49,807 nucleotides of DNA, from NCBI GenBank assembly GCA_016218105.1, contig JACRET010000097.1:1-49807 (forward strand), in the 5' to 3' direction. Every line of letters begins with the position of its first letter. Within the stretch, counting starts at the first letter, position 1. Positions 18,039-26,642 of this stretch are shown here, piece by piece. Source of the stretch: Deltaproteobacteria bacterium (GTDB lineage Bacteria; Desulfobacterota; GWC2-55-46). Position numbers and translations under genes: made by a program. Below the pieces are notes generated by a model. It did not search any database and was not told the DNA's origin. It was given only the letters and a program-made list of their open reading frames with translations.

Positions 18039-19790
18039 TCAATTTTCGTAATTAAAATACTCCGGCAGGCAGACGCCGCACCTGAAGCAGCTGCCGACAT
18101 CGCAAGGGGCGGTAAGCCTTCCTTCAAGCCCTTTCTGATACTCTTTCCAGAGGTACGGCTTTTTGACGCCGTGGTCTATCATATCCCACGGCAATCTCTC
18201 TTCCCTTGCCCTTTCCATGTAAACCGATTGATTCAAAAGCCCGCTGTTTTTCTTTATAACCCTTGACCAGCCTTTTGAGGAGGCCTCTATTATCAAAGGC
18301 CCGGCCCTCCTGTCAGCCCGTCCGATATATGCCTGTATAAAGGCCTCCCTTGAAGAGAGCGCCTTGACATTCACCCCATTCACCTTTGAAAACCCCTTTT
18401 GGATGATAGAGAGCCTTCTGTCTATCACGGACGGGTCTTCAAATGCCTGCCACTGGAACGGGGTGAACGGCTTGGGTATGAAGGGGTTTATGCTAAGCGT
18501 TATCTCGCCCTTCTCCAGAACCGATTTCATATCTTTTGTAAGCCCCACTATCGCCTCGGCGTCGCTGTCCTCTTCCGAAGGGAGCCCTATGAGAAAATAT
18601 AATTTAAGCTTGAGGAAACCCGCCTCTTTTATAAGCCTGATGGAGGCCAGTATGTCATCGTTACTCATCCCCTTGTTAACGACCGCGCGCATCCGCTCGC
18701 TTCCGGCCTCGGGCGCGAGGGTTATCGTTTTATAACCGCTCTTTTTAAGGAGCCCCAGCAGGTTGCCGTCAAGCCTGTCCATCCGTAAAGACGAGAGCGT
18801 TACCTCTCCTTCCCTCTCGACCCCGAACTCTATCGTATCTATTATCTGGGGATACTCGGAGACGGCGGTGCCGACGAGGCCGACTTTTCCCGAGCCGTCC
18901 AACCCGGTCTTGACCGCCTCTTTTACGTTATCGATATCCCTCCACCTCGGAGGCAGATACAGAAAACCCGCGGCGCAAAACCTGCAACCACGGCCGCACC
19001 CCCTCTCGACCTCAATTAAAAAGGTATCCTTGAACTCGGTATCGGGTGTCATTATGAAGTTCTGGGGAACCGGGTATTTGTCGAGGTTGAAATCCTTTAA
19101 GGCCGTCACCTTCTCTTTGGCGCCAGCCTCGACCCTTACTTCCTTTATCCTCGCGCCATCAAATACGTACTGATAAAAAGACGGTACATAGGCCCATGGA
19201 ACAGAGTCTAACCCTTTAAGTGTCTCTTTTTTTGATAAACCCTTTTCATTCGCATCCCTGAAAATATCTATAACCGGGGCCAGCGCCCCTTCGCCCTCGC
19301 CGATAAGAAAGAAATCCATGAGTTCGGCCAGCGGCTCCGGGTTTAGGGAAACGGCTACGCCTCCCGCCGCGACGAGCGGCCTGAAGCCTGTCCTTTCGCC
19401 GGATAATACCGGTACGCCTGCCAGGTCCAGTATCTTCGGTATATTGGTGTAATCGTCTTCGAAGGGTATCGAGAAGGCGAGTATATCGAACTCTCTTAAG
19501 GGTGTCTGGGACTCGTAAGAAAACAGGCTTGTCGATGTCCTTGCGAATTCCTCTATCTCTTCTTTACCAGGCAGAAAGGCCCGCTCGGCCACGCATCCGT
19601 CAAGGCTGTTGAAGAGGTGATAGACCGTCTGGAAACCCAGATTGGTCATCCCGAGGGAATAGGAATTGGGGTATATTAGACAGACCCTTACCTTGCCGCC
19701 GTGGTCTTTGTAAACGGTCCCCCTCTCTTTTGCGAGGGCTTCTTTGACTTTCTTTTTTAATTTCCAGGATATTGGCAGGCCTCTTTCCAA
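18039..19790 (-). CDS. B12-binding-type radical SAM protein
   Basis: 583 residues. Residues about 30-170 match a B12-binding-like domain (LIYPNSYSLGMTNLGFQTVY, then AAGGVAVSLNPEPLAE). The radical SAM core carries C265, C269 and C272 in CGRGCRFC. The C-terminus has CDVGSCFRCGVC, a C-x4-C-x2-C-x2-C cluster. The protein is a paralogue of the first part of the gene at 14190. The reaction is unknown. The start is doubtful: the only standard in-frame start before the conserved region is TTG at 19790, directly joined to a terminator-like T run with no SD. GAGG lies just inside the reading frame, seven bases before an in-frame ATA. Confidence 0.85.
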   Translation of the reverse strand: MERGLPISWKLKKKVKEALAKERGTVYKDHGGKVRVCLIYPNSYSLGMTNLGFQTVYHLFNSLDGCVAERAFLPGKEEIEEFARTSTSLFSYESQTPLREFDILAFSIPFEDDYTNIPKILDLAGVPVLSGERTGFRPLVAAGGVAVSLNPEPLAELMDFFLIGEGEGALAPVIDIFRDANEKGLSKKETLKGLDSVPWAYVPSFYQYVFDGARIKEVRVEAGAKEKVTALKDFNLDKYPVPQNFIMTPDTEFKDTFLIEVERGCGRGCRFCAAGFLYLPPRWRDIDNVKEAVKTGLDGSGKVGLVGTAVSEYPQIIDTIEFGVEREGEVTLSSLRMDRLDGNLLGLLKKSGYKTITLAPEAGSERMRAVVNKGMSNDDILASIRLIKEAGFLKLKLYFLIGLPSEEDSDAEAIVGLTKDMKSVLEKGEITLSINPFIPKPFTPFQWQAFEDPSVIDRRLSIIQKGFSKVNGVNVKALSSREAFIQAYIGRADRRAGPLIIEASSKGWSRVIKKNSGLLNQSVYMERAREERLPWDMIDHGVKKPYLWKEYQKGLEGRLTAPCDVGSCFRCGVCLPEYFNYEN

Positions 19791-19821
19791 AAAAAAATAT
19801 AGGGAGCGGTCGAGACTCCCT
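19789..19821 (-). terminator. Intrinsic terminator abutting the radical SAM start codon
   Basis: Minus strand: AGGGAG (19821-19816) and CTCCCT (19806-19801) form a hairpin with a 9-base loop, followed by TATA and nine T residues. The last two T residues are the first two bases of the presumed TTG start at 19790. It may end ftsZ transcription or act as a leader attenuator. Confidence 0.6.
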
Positions 19822-19831
19822 GGTCTTATCT

Positions 19832-19870
19832 AGCAGGATGTCGAAAAAGTCCATCCATGGCTTTTTCAAC
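19832..19870 (+). repeat. Short relic of the dispersed repeat, forming a hairpin
   Basis: Plus strand reads AGCAGGATGTCGAAAAAGTCC, then closes with CCATGGCTTTTTCAAC. Both arms (GAAAAAG at 19843-19849, CTTTTTC at 19861-19867) match the ends of the full copies elsewhere. It lies between the radical SAM gene and its candidate promoter. Confidence 0.55.
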
Positions 19871-19891
19871 TACATGCCAAGTCTTGATTAA

Positions 19892-19920
19892 ATTATCACA
19901 CAGAATCAAAGGGTTTACAA
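19892..19920 (-). promoter_or_regulatory. Candidate promoter of the radical SAM gene
   Basis: Minus strand TTGTAA (19920-19915), a 17-base spacer, then GATAAT (19897-19892). It would give a leader of roughly 95 bases that contains the repeat hairpin and the terminator-like structure before the presumed start codon. Confidence 0.4.
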
Positions 19921-20065
19921 GAGAAGGCAGGGCGATCCTGTCCTCTGGAGAAATAACTCCCTTGACCATTTAAGGTATCGGACGGTGCTCTGCGTAGACC
20001 TCTTCCTTAAAAGGACGCAAAGAGACGCCTATCCTGCCGGTTTTAATTTAAATTTAAAAGAGTGG

Positions 20066-21244
20066 TTAGTCCGCCTGCTTCCTTAAAAAAGTCGGGGTAT
20101 CGTACATATCCTCGTCATCGGCGTTGAGCCCCCCGAGCTTCGTGAGCCTTCTGAGCTCATGGCTCCTTAACTCAAACGTCTTCTCCTTCGAATGTCTTAT
20201 GACCGTAGGCACGTCGAGGTCGTCTATTATGTCCGCCTGGGGTATGATCTCCCGCATCGATTCTTTAGAGGCCCTCAATTCATTTGCCCTGCCAAATCCG
20301 GTAGCTATTACCGTTACCCTTACCTCATCGCCCATTGTCTCGTCTATTACCGCGCCGAATATGATGTGCGCGTCTTCGTGCGCCTCTTCGTGGATAAGGC
20401 TTGAGGCCTCGTTTACGTCGTGGATGGTCATGTCAGAGGAGCCTGTGATGTTAATGAGCACGCCCCTGGCGCCGTTGATGGAGATGTCTTCAAGGAGGGG
20501 TGAGGAGATGGCCTTTCTCGCCGCCTCTGCCGCCCTGTTCTCGCCTTTTGCCACGCCGCTGCCCATGAGCGCCTGCCCCATCTCGGACATGATGGTGCGC
20601 ACGTCGGCAAAGTCCACGTTAACCAGGCCCGATACTTTGATAACGTCTGATATGCCCTTTACGGCCTGAAGAAGCACTTCATCAGCCCTCTGGAAGGCCT
20701 CTTTAAGGGAGGTGTTCTTGTTAGCTACCGATAAAAGCCTCTGGTTGGGGATGGTTATTACCGTGTCGACTACGTCCTTGAGCTTTTTAAGCCCATCTTC
20801 CGCCTGCTTCATCTTCTTCGCGCCTTCGAAGGCGAAGGGCTTCGTCACGACCGCGACTACAAGGGCTCCCGCAGCCTTCGCGGCTTCCGCCACTATCGGG
20901 CTTGCGCCTGTTCCTGTGCCGCCGCCCATGCCGGCCGTGATAAAGACCATGTCCGCGCCCTTGATCGCCTCAACGAGGTATTCCTTGCTTTCGATCGCGG
21001 CGTTCTTTCCCATATCGGGATTCGCCCCGGCTCCCAGCCCCTTTGTAAGCGCGCCTCCGAGCTGTATCTTGATATTCGCCCTGGATTTATCGAGGGCCTG
21101 GCTGTCCGTATTCGCCGCCAGGAACTCGACCCCGTCCAGGCCGCTTTCGATCATCGTGTTTACGGCGTTGCCGCCGCACCCGCCGACTCCGATGACCTTC
21201 AGCTTCGCACCGCTATTGAAGTTATCGTCCATCTCAATCACCAT
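20066..21244 (-). CDS. ftsZ: Cell division protein FtsZ
   Basis: 392 residues. Tubulin-like GTPase that forms the Z ring. The GTP-binding signature GGGTGTG is at 107-113; the T7 loop with the catalytic Asp residues is NVDFADV at 209-215. A short linker (about 330-375) leads to the C-terminal peptide [12 protein letters not shown], the binding site for FtsA and other partners. The ATG at 21244 has AAGGAGG six bases upstream; a second ATG four codons later is possible. It is the last gene of the dcw cluster, 81 bases after ftsA. No gene is seen between 19791 and 20065. Confidence 0.98.
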   Translation of the reverse strand: MVIEMDDNFNSGAKLKVIGVGGCGGNAVNTMIESGLDGVEFLAANTDSQALDKSRANIKIQLGGALTKGLGAGANPDMGKNAAIESKEYLVEAIKGADMVFITAGMGGGTGTGASPIVAEAAKAAGALVVAVVTKPFAFEGAKKMKQAEDGLKKLKDVVDTVITIPNQRLLSVANKNTSLKEAFQRADEVLLQAVKGISDVIKVSGLVNVDFADVRTIMSEMGQALMGSGVAKGENRAAEAARKAISSPLLEDISINGARGVLINITGSSDMTIHDVNEASSLIHEEAHEDAHIIFGAVIDETMGDEVRVTVIATGFGRANELRASKESMREIIPQADIIDDLDVPTVIRHSKEKTFELRSHELRRLTKLGGLNADDEDMYDTPTFLRKQAD

Positions 21245-21325
21245 CCTCCACCTCCTTGTTTTTCACCCAGCCGGAATTTTTCAAAATTTGGTTTTTAGCT
21301 TCTGTAATAGCTTCCGCTCTCAGAT

Positions 21326-22555
21326 TTAAAAGAACTCCTTCATCCACTCCTTCATCCTTGAAGTGAGCTTGTTGAATATCCTGTTCTCGCTTCCCCTCTG
21401 GAACTGCGTGCCGGCGAGGTGTTTTCCGCCGTACTGGACAAGGCCCACGCCCGTTGAATACATCGGGCTCTTCACGACGTCCGTAAGCCCGGTAATGCCC
21501 ATCGGAAGCCCCCTCCTCACGGGCAGATTGAACACCTGCTCGGCAAGCTCGGTGATGCCTTCCATCGCCGCGGTGCCGCCGGTAAGGACTATGCCGGATG
21601 AGATAAAGTTATCGTAGCCTGATTTTATGATCTCTCTTTTTACGAGCTGGAATATCTCCTCTATCCTCGGCTCTATGATCTCGCAGAGCATGTATCTCGA
21701 AACGGTTTTTGATTTGCCCCCTCCGACGCTTTGCACCTCTACCATGTCGTCCTTCGACACCATCGCCGTCATCGCTGATCCGTACTGCTTCTTTATCTTC
21801 TCAGCCTCGCTCGCGGTAGTCCTTAAGCCTACGGATATATCCCCCGTAACCTGGTTGCCCCCGAGGGATATTACGGTGGTATATTTGATCGTGCCTGCGT
21901 GATAGAGCGCGATATCCGTCGTGCCGCCGCCGATATCGACGAGTACGACGCCTATCTCCCTTTCGTCGGAGTTAAGCACCGCCTCGCTTGAGGCTATCTG
22001 CTGCAAAACTATGTCGGCCACGTCGAGGCCGGCCTTGTTGGCGCATTTTACGATGTTCTGCGCGCTTGTCACGGCTGCGGTCACGATATGCACCTTGACC
22101 TCAAGCCTTATGCCTATCATGCCAAGGGGTTCCTGTATCCCCTCCTGGTCGTCTACGATATATTCCTGCGGGATCACGTGTATTACTTCCCTGTCAGGCG
22201 GAATCACCACGGCCTGCGCCGCCTCGATGACCCTGTCTATATCCGCCTGAGCGATCTCCCTGTTCTTTATGGCGATCACGCCGTGGCTGTTAAAGGCCTT
22301 TATGTGCCCGCCGGCGATGCCGCAGTAGACCCTGTTGACCTCGCAGCCCGCCATCAGCTCGGCTTCCTCCACCGCCTTCTTTATGGACTCGACAGTGCTC
22401 TCAATGTTTACGACCACGCCCTTTCGGAGCCCCTTCGAGGGGTGCGTCCCTATCCCTATTATTTCCACCCCTTCTTTCGTCTTTTCCCCTACAATGGCGC
22501 ATATCTTTGTAGTGCCTATATCGAGACCGACGACGATGTTATCCTTTTTGGCCAT
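21326..22555 (-). CDS. ftsA: Cell division protein FtsA
   Basis: About 409 residues. Actin-like ATPase that tethers FtsZ to the membrane. Phosphate-binding loops are VGLDIGTTKI at the N-terminus and LVDIGGGTTDIA in the middle; the adenosine loop is GIVLTGGTAAMEG. The C-terminus RMKEWMKEFF is an amphipathic helix of the membrane-targeting kind. The start is taken as the ATG at 22555 (AKKDNIVVGLDIG); a GTG at 22567 is an alternative. It overlaps ftsQ by 17 bases. Confidence 0.97.
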   Translation of the reverse strand: MAKKDNIVVGLDIGTTKICAIVGEKTKEGVEIIGIGTHPSKGLRKGVVVNIESTVESIKKAVEEAELMAGCEVNRVYCGIAGGHIKAFNSHGVIAIKNREIAQADIDRVIEAAQAVVIPPDREVIHVIPQEYIVDDQEGIQEPLGMIGIRLEVKVHIVTAAVTSAQNIVKCANKAGLDVADIVLQQIASSEAVLNSDEREIGVVLVDIGGGTTDIALYHAGTIKYTTVISLGGNQVTGDISVGLRTTASEAEKIKKQYGSAMTAMVSKDDMVEVQSVGGGKSKTVSRYMLCEIIEPRIEEIFQLVKREIIKSGYDNFISSGIVLTGGTAAMEGITELAEQVFNLPVRRGLPMGITGLTDVVKSPMYSTGVGLVQYGGKHLAGTQFQRGSENRIFNKLTSRMKEWMKEFF

Positions 22556-23384
22556 GCGAATCACCACCTTCCTTTACTACATTCGTTGTAAACCTGACGG
22601 TTACAGAGCGGGAATTGTTCAGATCCATCGCCTCTATGCCGTGGAGCACGCCGTTCCTTGTCTTAAGCACCCGTTCGAAGGCGGACAGCTTCTCCTCAAA
22701 AGAGTCTTTTCCCACGTCGAGCCGCACGCCCTCTTCAAGCGTATATACCGAAAGCCCGAAGGTCGGGTCTACGTTTATCTCCGATACCTTTGCGATATTA
22801 AAACCGCTGCGGCTGTTGAGAACCTTCAAAAGGTCAAGGAGCCCCTGCTCCAGTATCCTTGTCTCGTCCTTGAGCCCTTCCATCGTAAGCCCCGTCACCA
22901 CCGGCAGGTCGAGGGCGTCTTCATGCGTGTACTTCTTGAAGATCGTCCCGCTCTTGTCCATAATATAGAGCGAATCGAGCTTTACCAGGGCTACCGGCTC
23001 TCTTTCCTTCACCTCTATATCTATGATGTCCGGTATCGATCTCTTTACCTCGGCCTCTTCTATCCAGGGATTCCCCTTTATGTTCAAGGCCGCTTCCTCT
23101 ATTTTAAAGGACAAAATATTCTGTCCCTCTTTAATCCCGGACAGCTCAAGTATCTCTTCCTTTGAGACCCTTTCGACTCCCGTTACGTTTATGGCCGTGA
23201 CGGACAGGTAAGCCGTTGTTATGAGTTTATGATATCCCCACCATCCCGCCAACCCGATAGCCGGAAGCGCCACGGCCGCCACAGTTATCTTTACGGCCCT
23301 TACGGCAAACCTTTTCGCCCTCACGCCAAGAGGCTCTTTGAACTTCCTGTTCTTTTTTTTTCCTTTTCCAGGGAGTATCTTCAT
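22539..23384 (-). CDS. ftsQ: Cell division protein FtsQ
   Basis: 281 residues. A basic cytoplasmic N-terminus (KKKNRKFKEP) is followed by one membrane segment (about 34-55), a POTRA domain (VTAINVTGVERVSKEEILELSGIKEG, split here as about 62-130) and a beta domain (to about 265). FtsQ joins the FtsB-FtsL pair and recruits late divisome proteins in the periplasm. It lies five bases after ddl and overlaps ftsA by 17 bases. Confidence 0.93.
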   Translation of the reverse strand: MKILPGKGKKKNRKFKEPLGVRAKRFAVRAVKITVAAVALPAIGLAGWWGYHKLITTAYLSVTAINVTGVERVSKEEILELSGIKEGQNILSFKIEEAALNIKGNPWIEEAEVKRSIPDIIDIEVKEREPVALVKLDSLYIMDKSGTIFKKYTHEDALDLPVVTGLTMEGLKDETRILEQGLLDLLKVLNSRSGFNIAKVSEINVDPTFGLSVYTLEEGVRLDVGKDSFEEKLSAFERVLKTRNGVLHGIEAMDLNNSRSVTVRFTTNVVKEGGDSHGQKG

Positions 23385-23389
23385 CCTCT

Positions 23390-24307
23390 CTAAACCTTAT
23401 CGAGACCGGCGCCGAAGAGCATCTTCTCGACGACCGCCGGGTAATCCATCCCGACGGCCGCGGCGGCCCTCGGGAACAAGCTCAACTCGGTCATTCCGGG
23501 GATAGTGTTGACCTCGAGCACATAAGGCACGCCATCGGCTCCGAGCATCACATCGACCCTCGCGGCGCCGCTGCACTTTAACGCCATATACGCGCCGAGA
23601 GCCTCTTTCGTAACCTTTTTTTCGACGCCCTTCTTTAACTTCGCGGGCACTTCAAAATCAGTCATGCCCCTGGTGTACTTCGCCTTGTAGTCGTAAAAGC
23701 CCTCTTTGGGCCTTATCTCTATCACCGGGAGGGCTTTACCGTCGAGTATCGCGACAGTCAGCTCCCTGCCCTCGATGAACTCCTCTATGAGTATTTCTCC
23801 GCCGTGCCTTTTAGCCTCCGCAAGCGCGGCCTTGAGCCCGGCCTTTTTCCTTACTATGCTCACGCCTATCGCGGAGCCCTGGGAGGCCGGCTTTACTATC
23901 ATGGGAACCTTTATCTTTAAAGGCCTTCCCTCCTCATGGATGCCGAACGCCGGGGTGGAAACTCCGTGGCATAGGAAGAGCTTTTTTGACGCTATCTTAT
24001 CCATCGCGATAGCCGACGCCTGCACGCCCGAGCCGGTATAGGGGATTCCCATTATCTCAAGCATCCCCTGTACGCAGCCGTCTTCGCCGTACCGTCCGTG
24101 CAAGGCGAGAAAGGCAACATCGACCCCCTCTGAAACGAGCCTGGCCGCGATATCCCGTCCGGCGTCGATCGGTACCGCGTTATATTTTTTTGACAGCAGC
24201 GCCTTTAATACCGCGTCCCCGGTCTTGAGGGATATCTCCCTTTCCTCCGAGACGCCGCCCATCAAAACGCCTATCTTTTTATTTTTGAATGAAGCTTTTG
24301 CCTTCAA
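23390..24307 (-). CDS. ddl: D-alanine--D-alanine ligase
   Basis: 305 residues, the usual length of the DdlB type. ATP-grasp enzyme that makes the D-Ala-D-Ala dipeptide added by MurF. Motifs: VLMGGVSEEREISL at the N-terminus, ALHGRYGEDGCVQG, VKPASQGSAIGVS, and the metal-binding C-terminal block YVLEVNTIPGMTELS. The start is TTG at 24307, one base after the murB stop, with GAGG nine bases upstream; no ATG fits. It lies in the typical place between murB and ftsQ. Confidence 0.96.
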   Translation of the reverse strand: MKAKASFKNKKIGVLMGGVSEEREISLKTGDAVLKALLSKKYNAVPIDAGRDIAARLVSEGVDVAFLALHGRYGEDGCVQGMLEIMGIPYTGSGVQASAIAMDKIASKKLFLCHGVSTPAFGIHEEGRPLKIKVPMIVKPASQGSAIGVSIVRKKAGLKAALAEAKRHGGEILIEEFIEGRELTVAILDGKALPVIEIRPKEGFYDYKAKYTRGMTDFEVPAKLKKGVEKKVTKEALGAYMALKCSGAARVDVMLGADGVPYVLEVNTIPGMTELSLFPRAAAAVGMDYPAVVEKMLFGAGLDKV

Positions 24308-24308
24308 T

Positions 24309-25235
24309 TTAAAGATCCTCGCCTATGACTTTTATCTCCGGCTCAAGCACCACGCCGCGCTCCCTGTAGACCCTGTCCCTTACGAGCGCCATGAGGGACA
24401 ATACATCCTTTGCCCTGGCGTTCCCGAGGTTTACTATGTAGTTGCCGTGGACTTCCGATACCTGCGCGTCGCCGGCCCTCTCTCCCTTAAGGCCCAGTTC
24501 TTCTATGAGCCTCCCGGCGAACCCGTTCTCGGGATTTTTAAAGATCGAGCCAGCGTTAGGATACGCGATATGGCTTGTGGTCTTGCGCCTGTCCTTGAAT
24601 TCCTTTATCTTTTCCTTGACCGCGTCGGTTGTTATCTTCGTAAATGTCATATGCGCCCTGACGACTACAGCGCCTTTGGGCACCTCCGCCTTCCTGTAGG
24701 CGAATCCCAGTTCGCTCCTGGGAATAAAGCCCTTCTGCCCCTTTTTGCCGAGCACCTCGACGCCTTCCACGACTTCCCTCATCTCTCCGCCGTAAGCGCC
24801 GGCGTTCATCAGGACGGCCCCGCCAACAGTGCCGGGTATGCCTGAGGCGAACTCGAACCCGCCCAAACCCCGCTCCCTGCACTGTGAAAGCACTTCCGAG
24901 AGCTTTACGCCGGCGCCTACTATGGCCTTTGTCTCTTCCTGCCACGCGATGTCCTTAAAACCTTCGGACATGTTTATGACGATGCCCCTGAATCCGCCGT
25001 CCCTTACCAGGAGGTTGGTCCCGCCGCCGAGAATATAGAACGGGAAACCCTTGGCCTCGGCGAAGGCGATCAGATCCTTCAAATCTCCCTCGTCCTGAGG
25101 GAACGCCATTACGTCAGCGGGCCCTCCTATCTTAAACGAGGTGTACTCGCTCATAGGCACGTTAAAGAGCACCTTGCCCTTGAAGCGCTGGATGAAAAAA
25201 AGCGAATACTGTACCGTCTCTTCTTTTTTACGCAT
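24309..25235 (-). CDS. murB: UDP-N-acetylenolpyruvoylglucosamine reductase
   Basis: 308 residues. FAD enzyme that makes UDP-MurNAc with NADPH. FAD-binding blocks are YILGGGTNLLVRDGGF and FASGIPGTVGGAVLMNAGAY. The Ser acid and substrate loop lie in YPNAGSIFKNP. The sequence TSFKIGGPAD is the family N-terminal signature. It lacks the extra region of the E. coli (type I) enzyme, which suggests the shorter type II form. It lies six bases after murC. Confidence 0.97.
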   Translation of the reverse strand: MRKKEETVQYSLFFIQRFKGKVLFNVPMSEYTSFKIGGPADVMAFPQDEGDLKDLIAFAEAKGFPFYILGGGTNLLVRDGGFRGIVINMSEGFKDIAWQEETKAIVGAGVKLSEVLSQCRERGLGGFEFASGIPGTVGGAVLMNAGAYGGEMREVVEGVEVLGKKGQKGFIPRSELGFAYRKAEVPKGAVVVRAHMTFTKITTDAVKEKIKEFKDRRKTTSHIAYPNAGSIFKNPENGFAGRLIEELGLKGERAGDAQVSEVHGNYIVNLGNARAKDVLSLMALVRDRVYRERGVVLEPEIKVIGEDL

Positions 25236-25241
25236 CTCTCT

Positions 25242-26618
25242 TTACTTTCTGTTCTTGAGCATTTCAAGGAGCGCCATGCCTGTCTTCCAGACATCGCCTG
25301 CCCCGAGGGTTATTACCATATCGCCTGCCGCGACATTGCTGTCGAGGAAAGCAGGCACGTTTGAAAGGGGCGTATACGTGACATCCTTGTGTCCGTAAGC
25401 CTTTATCCCTTTATAGAGGGCCTCTCCCGATATCCCCTCTATTTTTTCCTCGCCGGCCGCGTAGATATCGGTGATTACGAGTTTCTCCGCGTCGTTAAAA
25501 GCCGAGAGAAATTCATTGAAGAGGTCTTTTGTCCTTGAATACCTGTGCGGCTGGAATACGACGATGACGCGGCTGTCAAACCCCTTCTTGGCCGCCCTTA
25601 AGACCGCCCTTATCTCCTCCGGGTGATGGCCGTAATCATCCACTACCGTGATCCCAGCCGATATCCCGCGTACATGGAACCTTCTCTCAACCCCCGTGAA
25701 CCCCTCGAGCCCAGCCTTAATCTTGCCGAAATCTATCTCCAGCTCCCTCGCCACGGCTATGGCCGCGAGCGAGTTATAGACATTGTGCTCGCCCGGAAGG
25801 TTGAGCGTTATCTCTCCAAGGAGCTTCTTGTTTGACCAGACATCAAATGAGGTCTGCATGCCGTTATGCCTTATCTGCCTGGCGTTTATGTCGGCCTGCG
25901 CGGTAAACCCGTAGGAGATGAACCTCCTTGATATCTTCGGTATCAGGGATTGTATCACCGGGTGGTCAAGGCATATCACCGCGCACCCGAAGAAGGGCAC
26001 CTTGTTCATGAAGTTAAGGAACGCTGACCTTACCTCGTCCATGTCCGAGTAATGGTCCATGTGTTCCCTGTCTATGTTCGTCACCACCGCTATCGTCGGG
26101 GAGAGCTTAAGGAAGCTGCCGTCGCTCTCATCCGCTTCCGCCACCAGGAAGTCGCCGCCTCCGAGCTTCGCGTTTGCCCCGAGGCTGTTGAGCTTTCCTC
26201 CAGTGACGATCGTAGGGTCCATATTGGCGGCGGCCAGTATCATCGACACCATCGAGGTCGTAGTGGTCTTTCCGTGCGTTCCGGCGATGGCTATCCCGTA
26301 CTTCATCCTCATAAGCTCGGAGAGCATCTCGGCCCTGGGTATTATCGGTATCTGGCGGGAAGCGGCCTCCTTTACCTCCGGGTTGTCCTTTTTAACTGCG
26401 GACGAATAGACCACGCAATGCGAATCCACGACATTCTCCGCCCTGTGGCCTATGAAAATCGTCGCGCCAAGCTCACGGAGCCTCCTCGTGACCTCCGTTT
26501 CCGAGAGGTCTGAGCCGGTGACGTTGTATCCCATATTGACGAGCACCTCGGCTATGCCGTTCATGCCGCTGCCGCCTATGCCTATAAAGTGTATTTTTTT
26601 GATCCTGCCTCTATACAT
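25242..26618 (-). CDS. murC: UDP-N-acetylmuramate--L-alanine ligase
   Basis: 458 residues. First amino-acid ligase of peptidoglycan synthesis. The N-terminal Rossmann region has HFIGIGGSGMNGIAEVL, the MurC signature. The P-loop is GTHGKTTTTS. Later blocks include AEADESDGSFL, TNIDREHMDHY and VVDDYGHHPEEIRA. It lies 24 bases after murG and six before murB. Confidence 0.98.
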   Translation of the reverse strand: MYRGRIKKIHFIGIGGSGMNGIAEVLVNMGYNVTGSDLSETEVTRRLRELGATIFIGHRAENVVDSHCVVYSSAVKKDNPEVKEAASRQIPIIPRAEMLSELMRMKYGIAIAGTHGKTTTTSMVSMILAAANMDPTIVTGGKLNSLGANAKLGGGDFLVAEADESDGSFLKLSPTIAVVTNIDREHMDHYSDMDEVRSAFLNFMNKVPFFGCAVICLDHPVIQSLIPKISRRFISYGFTAQADINARQIRHNGMQTSFDVWSNKKLLGEITLNLPGEHNVYNSLAAIAVARELEIDFGKIKAGLEGFTGVERRFHVRGISAGITVVDDYGHHPEEIRAVLRAAKKGFDSRVIVVFQPHRYSRTKDLFNEFLSAFNDAEKLVITDIYAAGEEKIEGISGEALYKGIKAYGHKDVTYTPLSNVPAFLDSNVAAGDMVITLGAGDVWKTGMALLEMLKNRK

Positions 26619-26642
26619 CGCCCTGCCTTTTCCTTGAGTTGT

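Noticed and set aside
19990-20045. GGACGCAAAG on the plus strand, like part of a c-di-GMP-I riboswitch
   Set aside because: The upstream ACGCACAGGGCAAACC part and the rest of the fold are absent, and no plus-strand gene follows.
22335-23165. 276-residue plus-strand open frame
   Set aside because: It is antisense to ftsA and ftsQ, with a composition typical of shadow frames.
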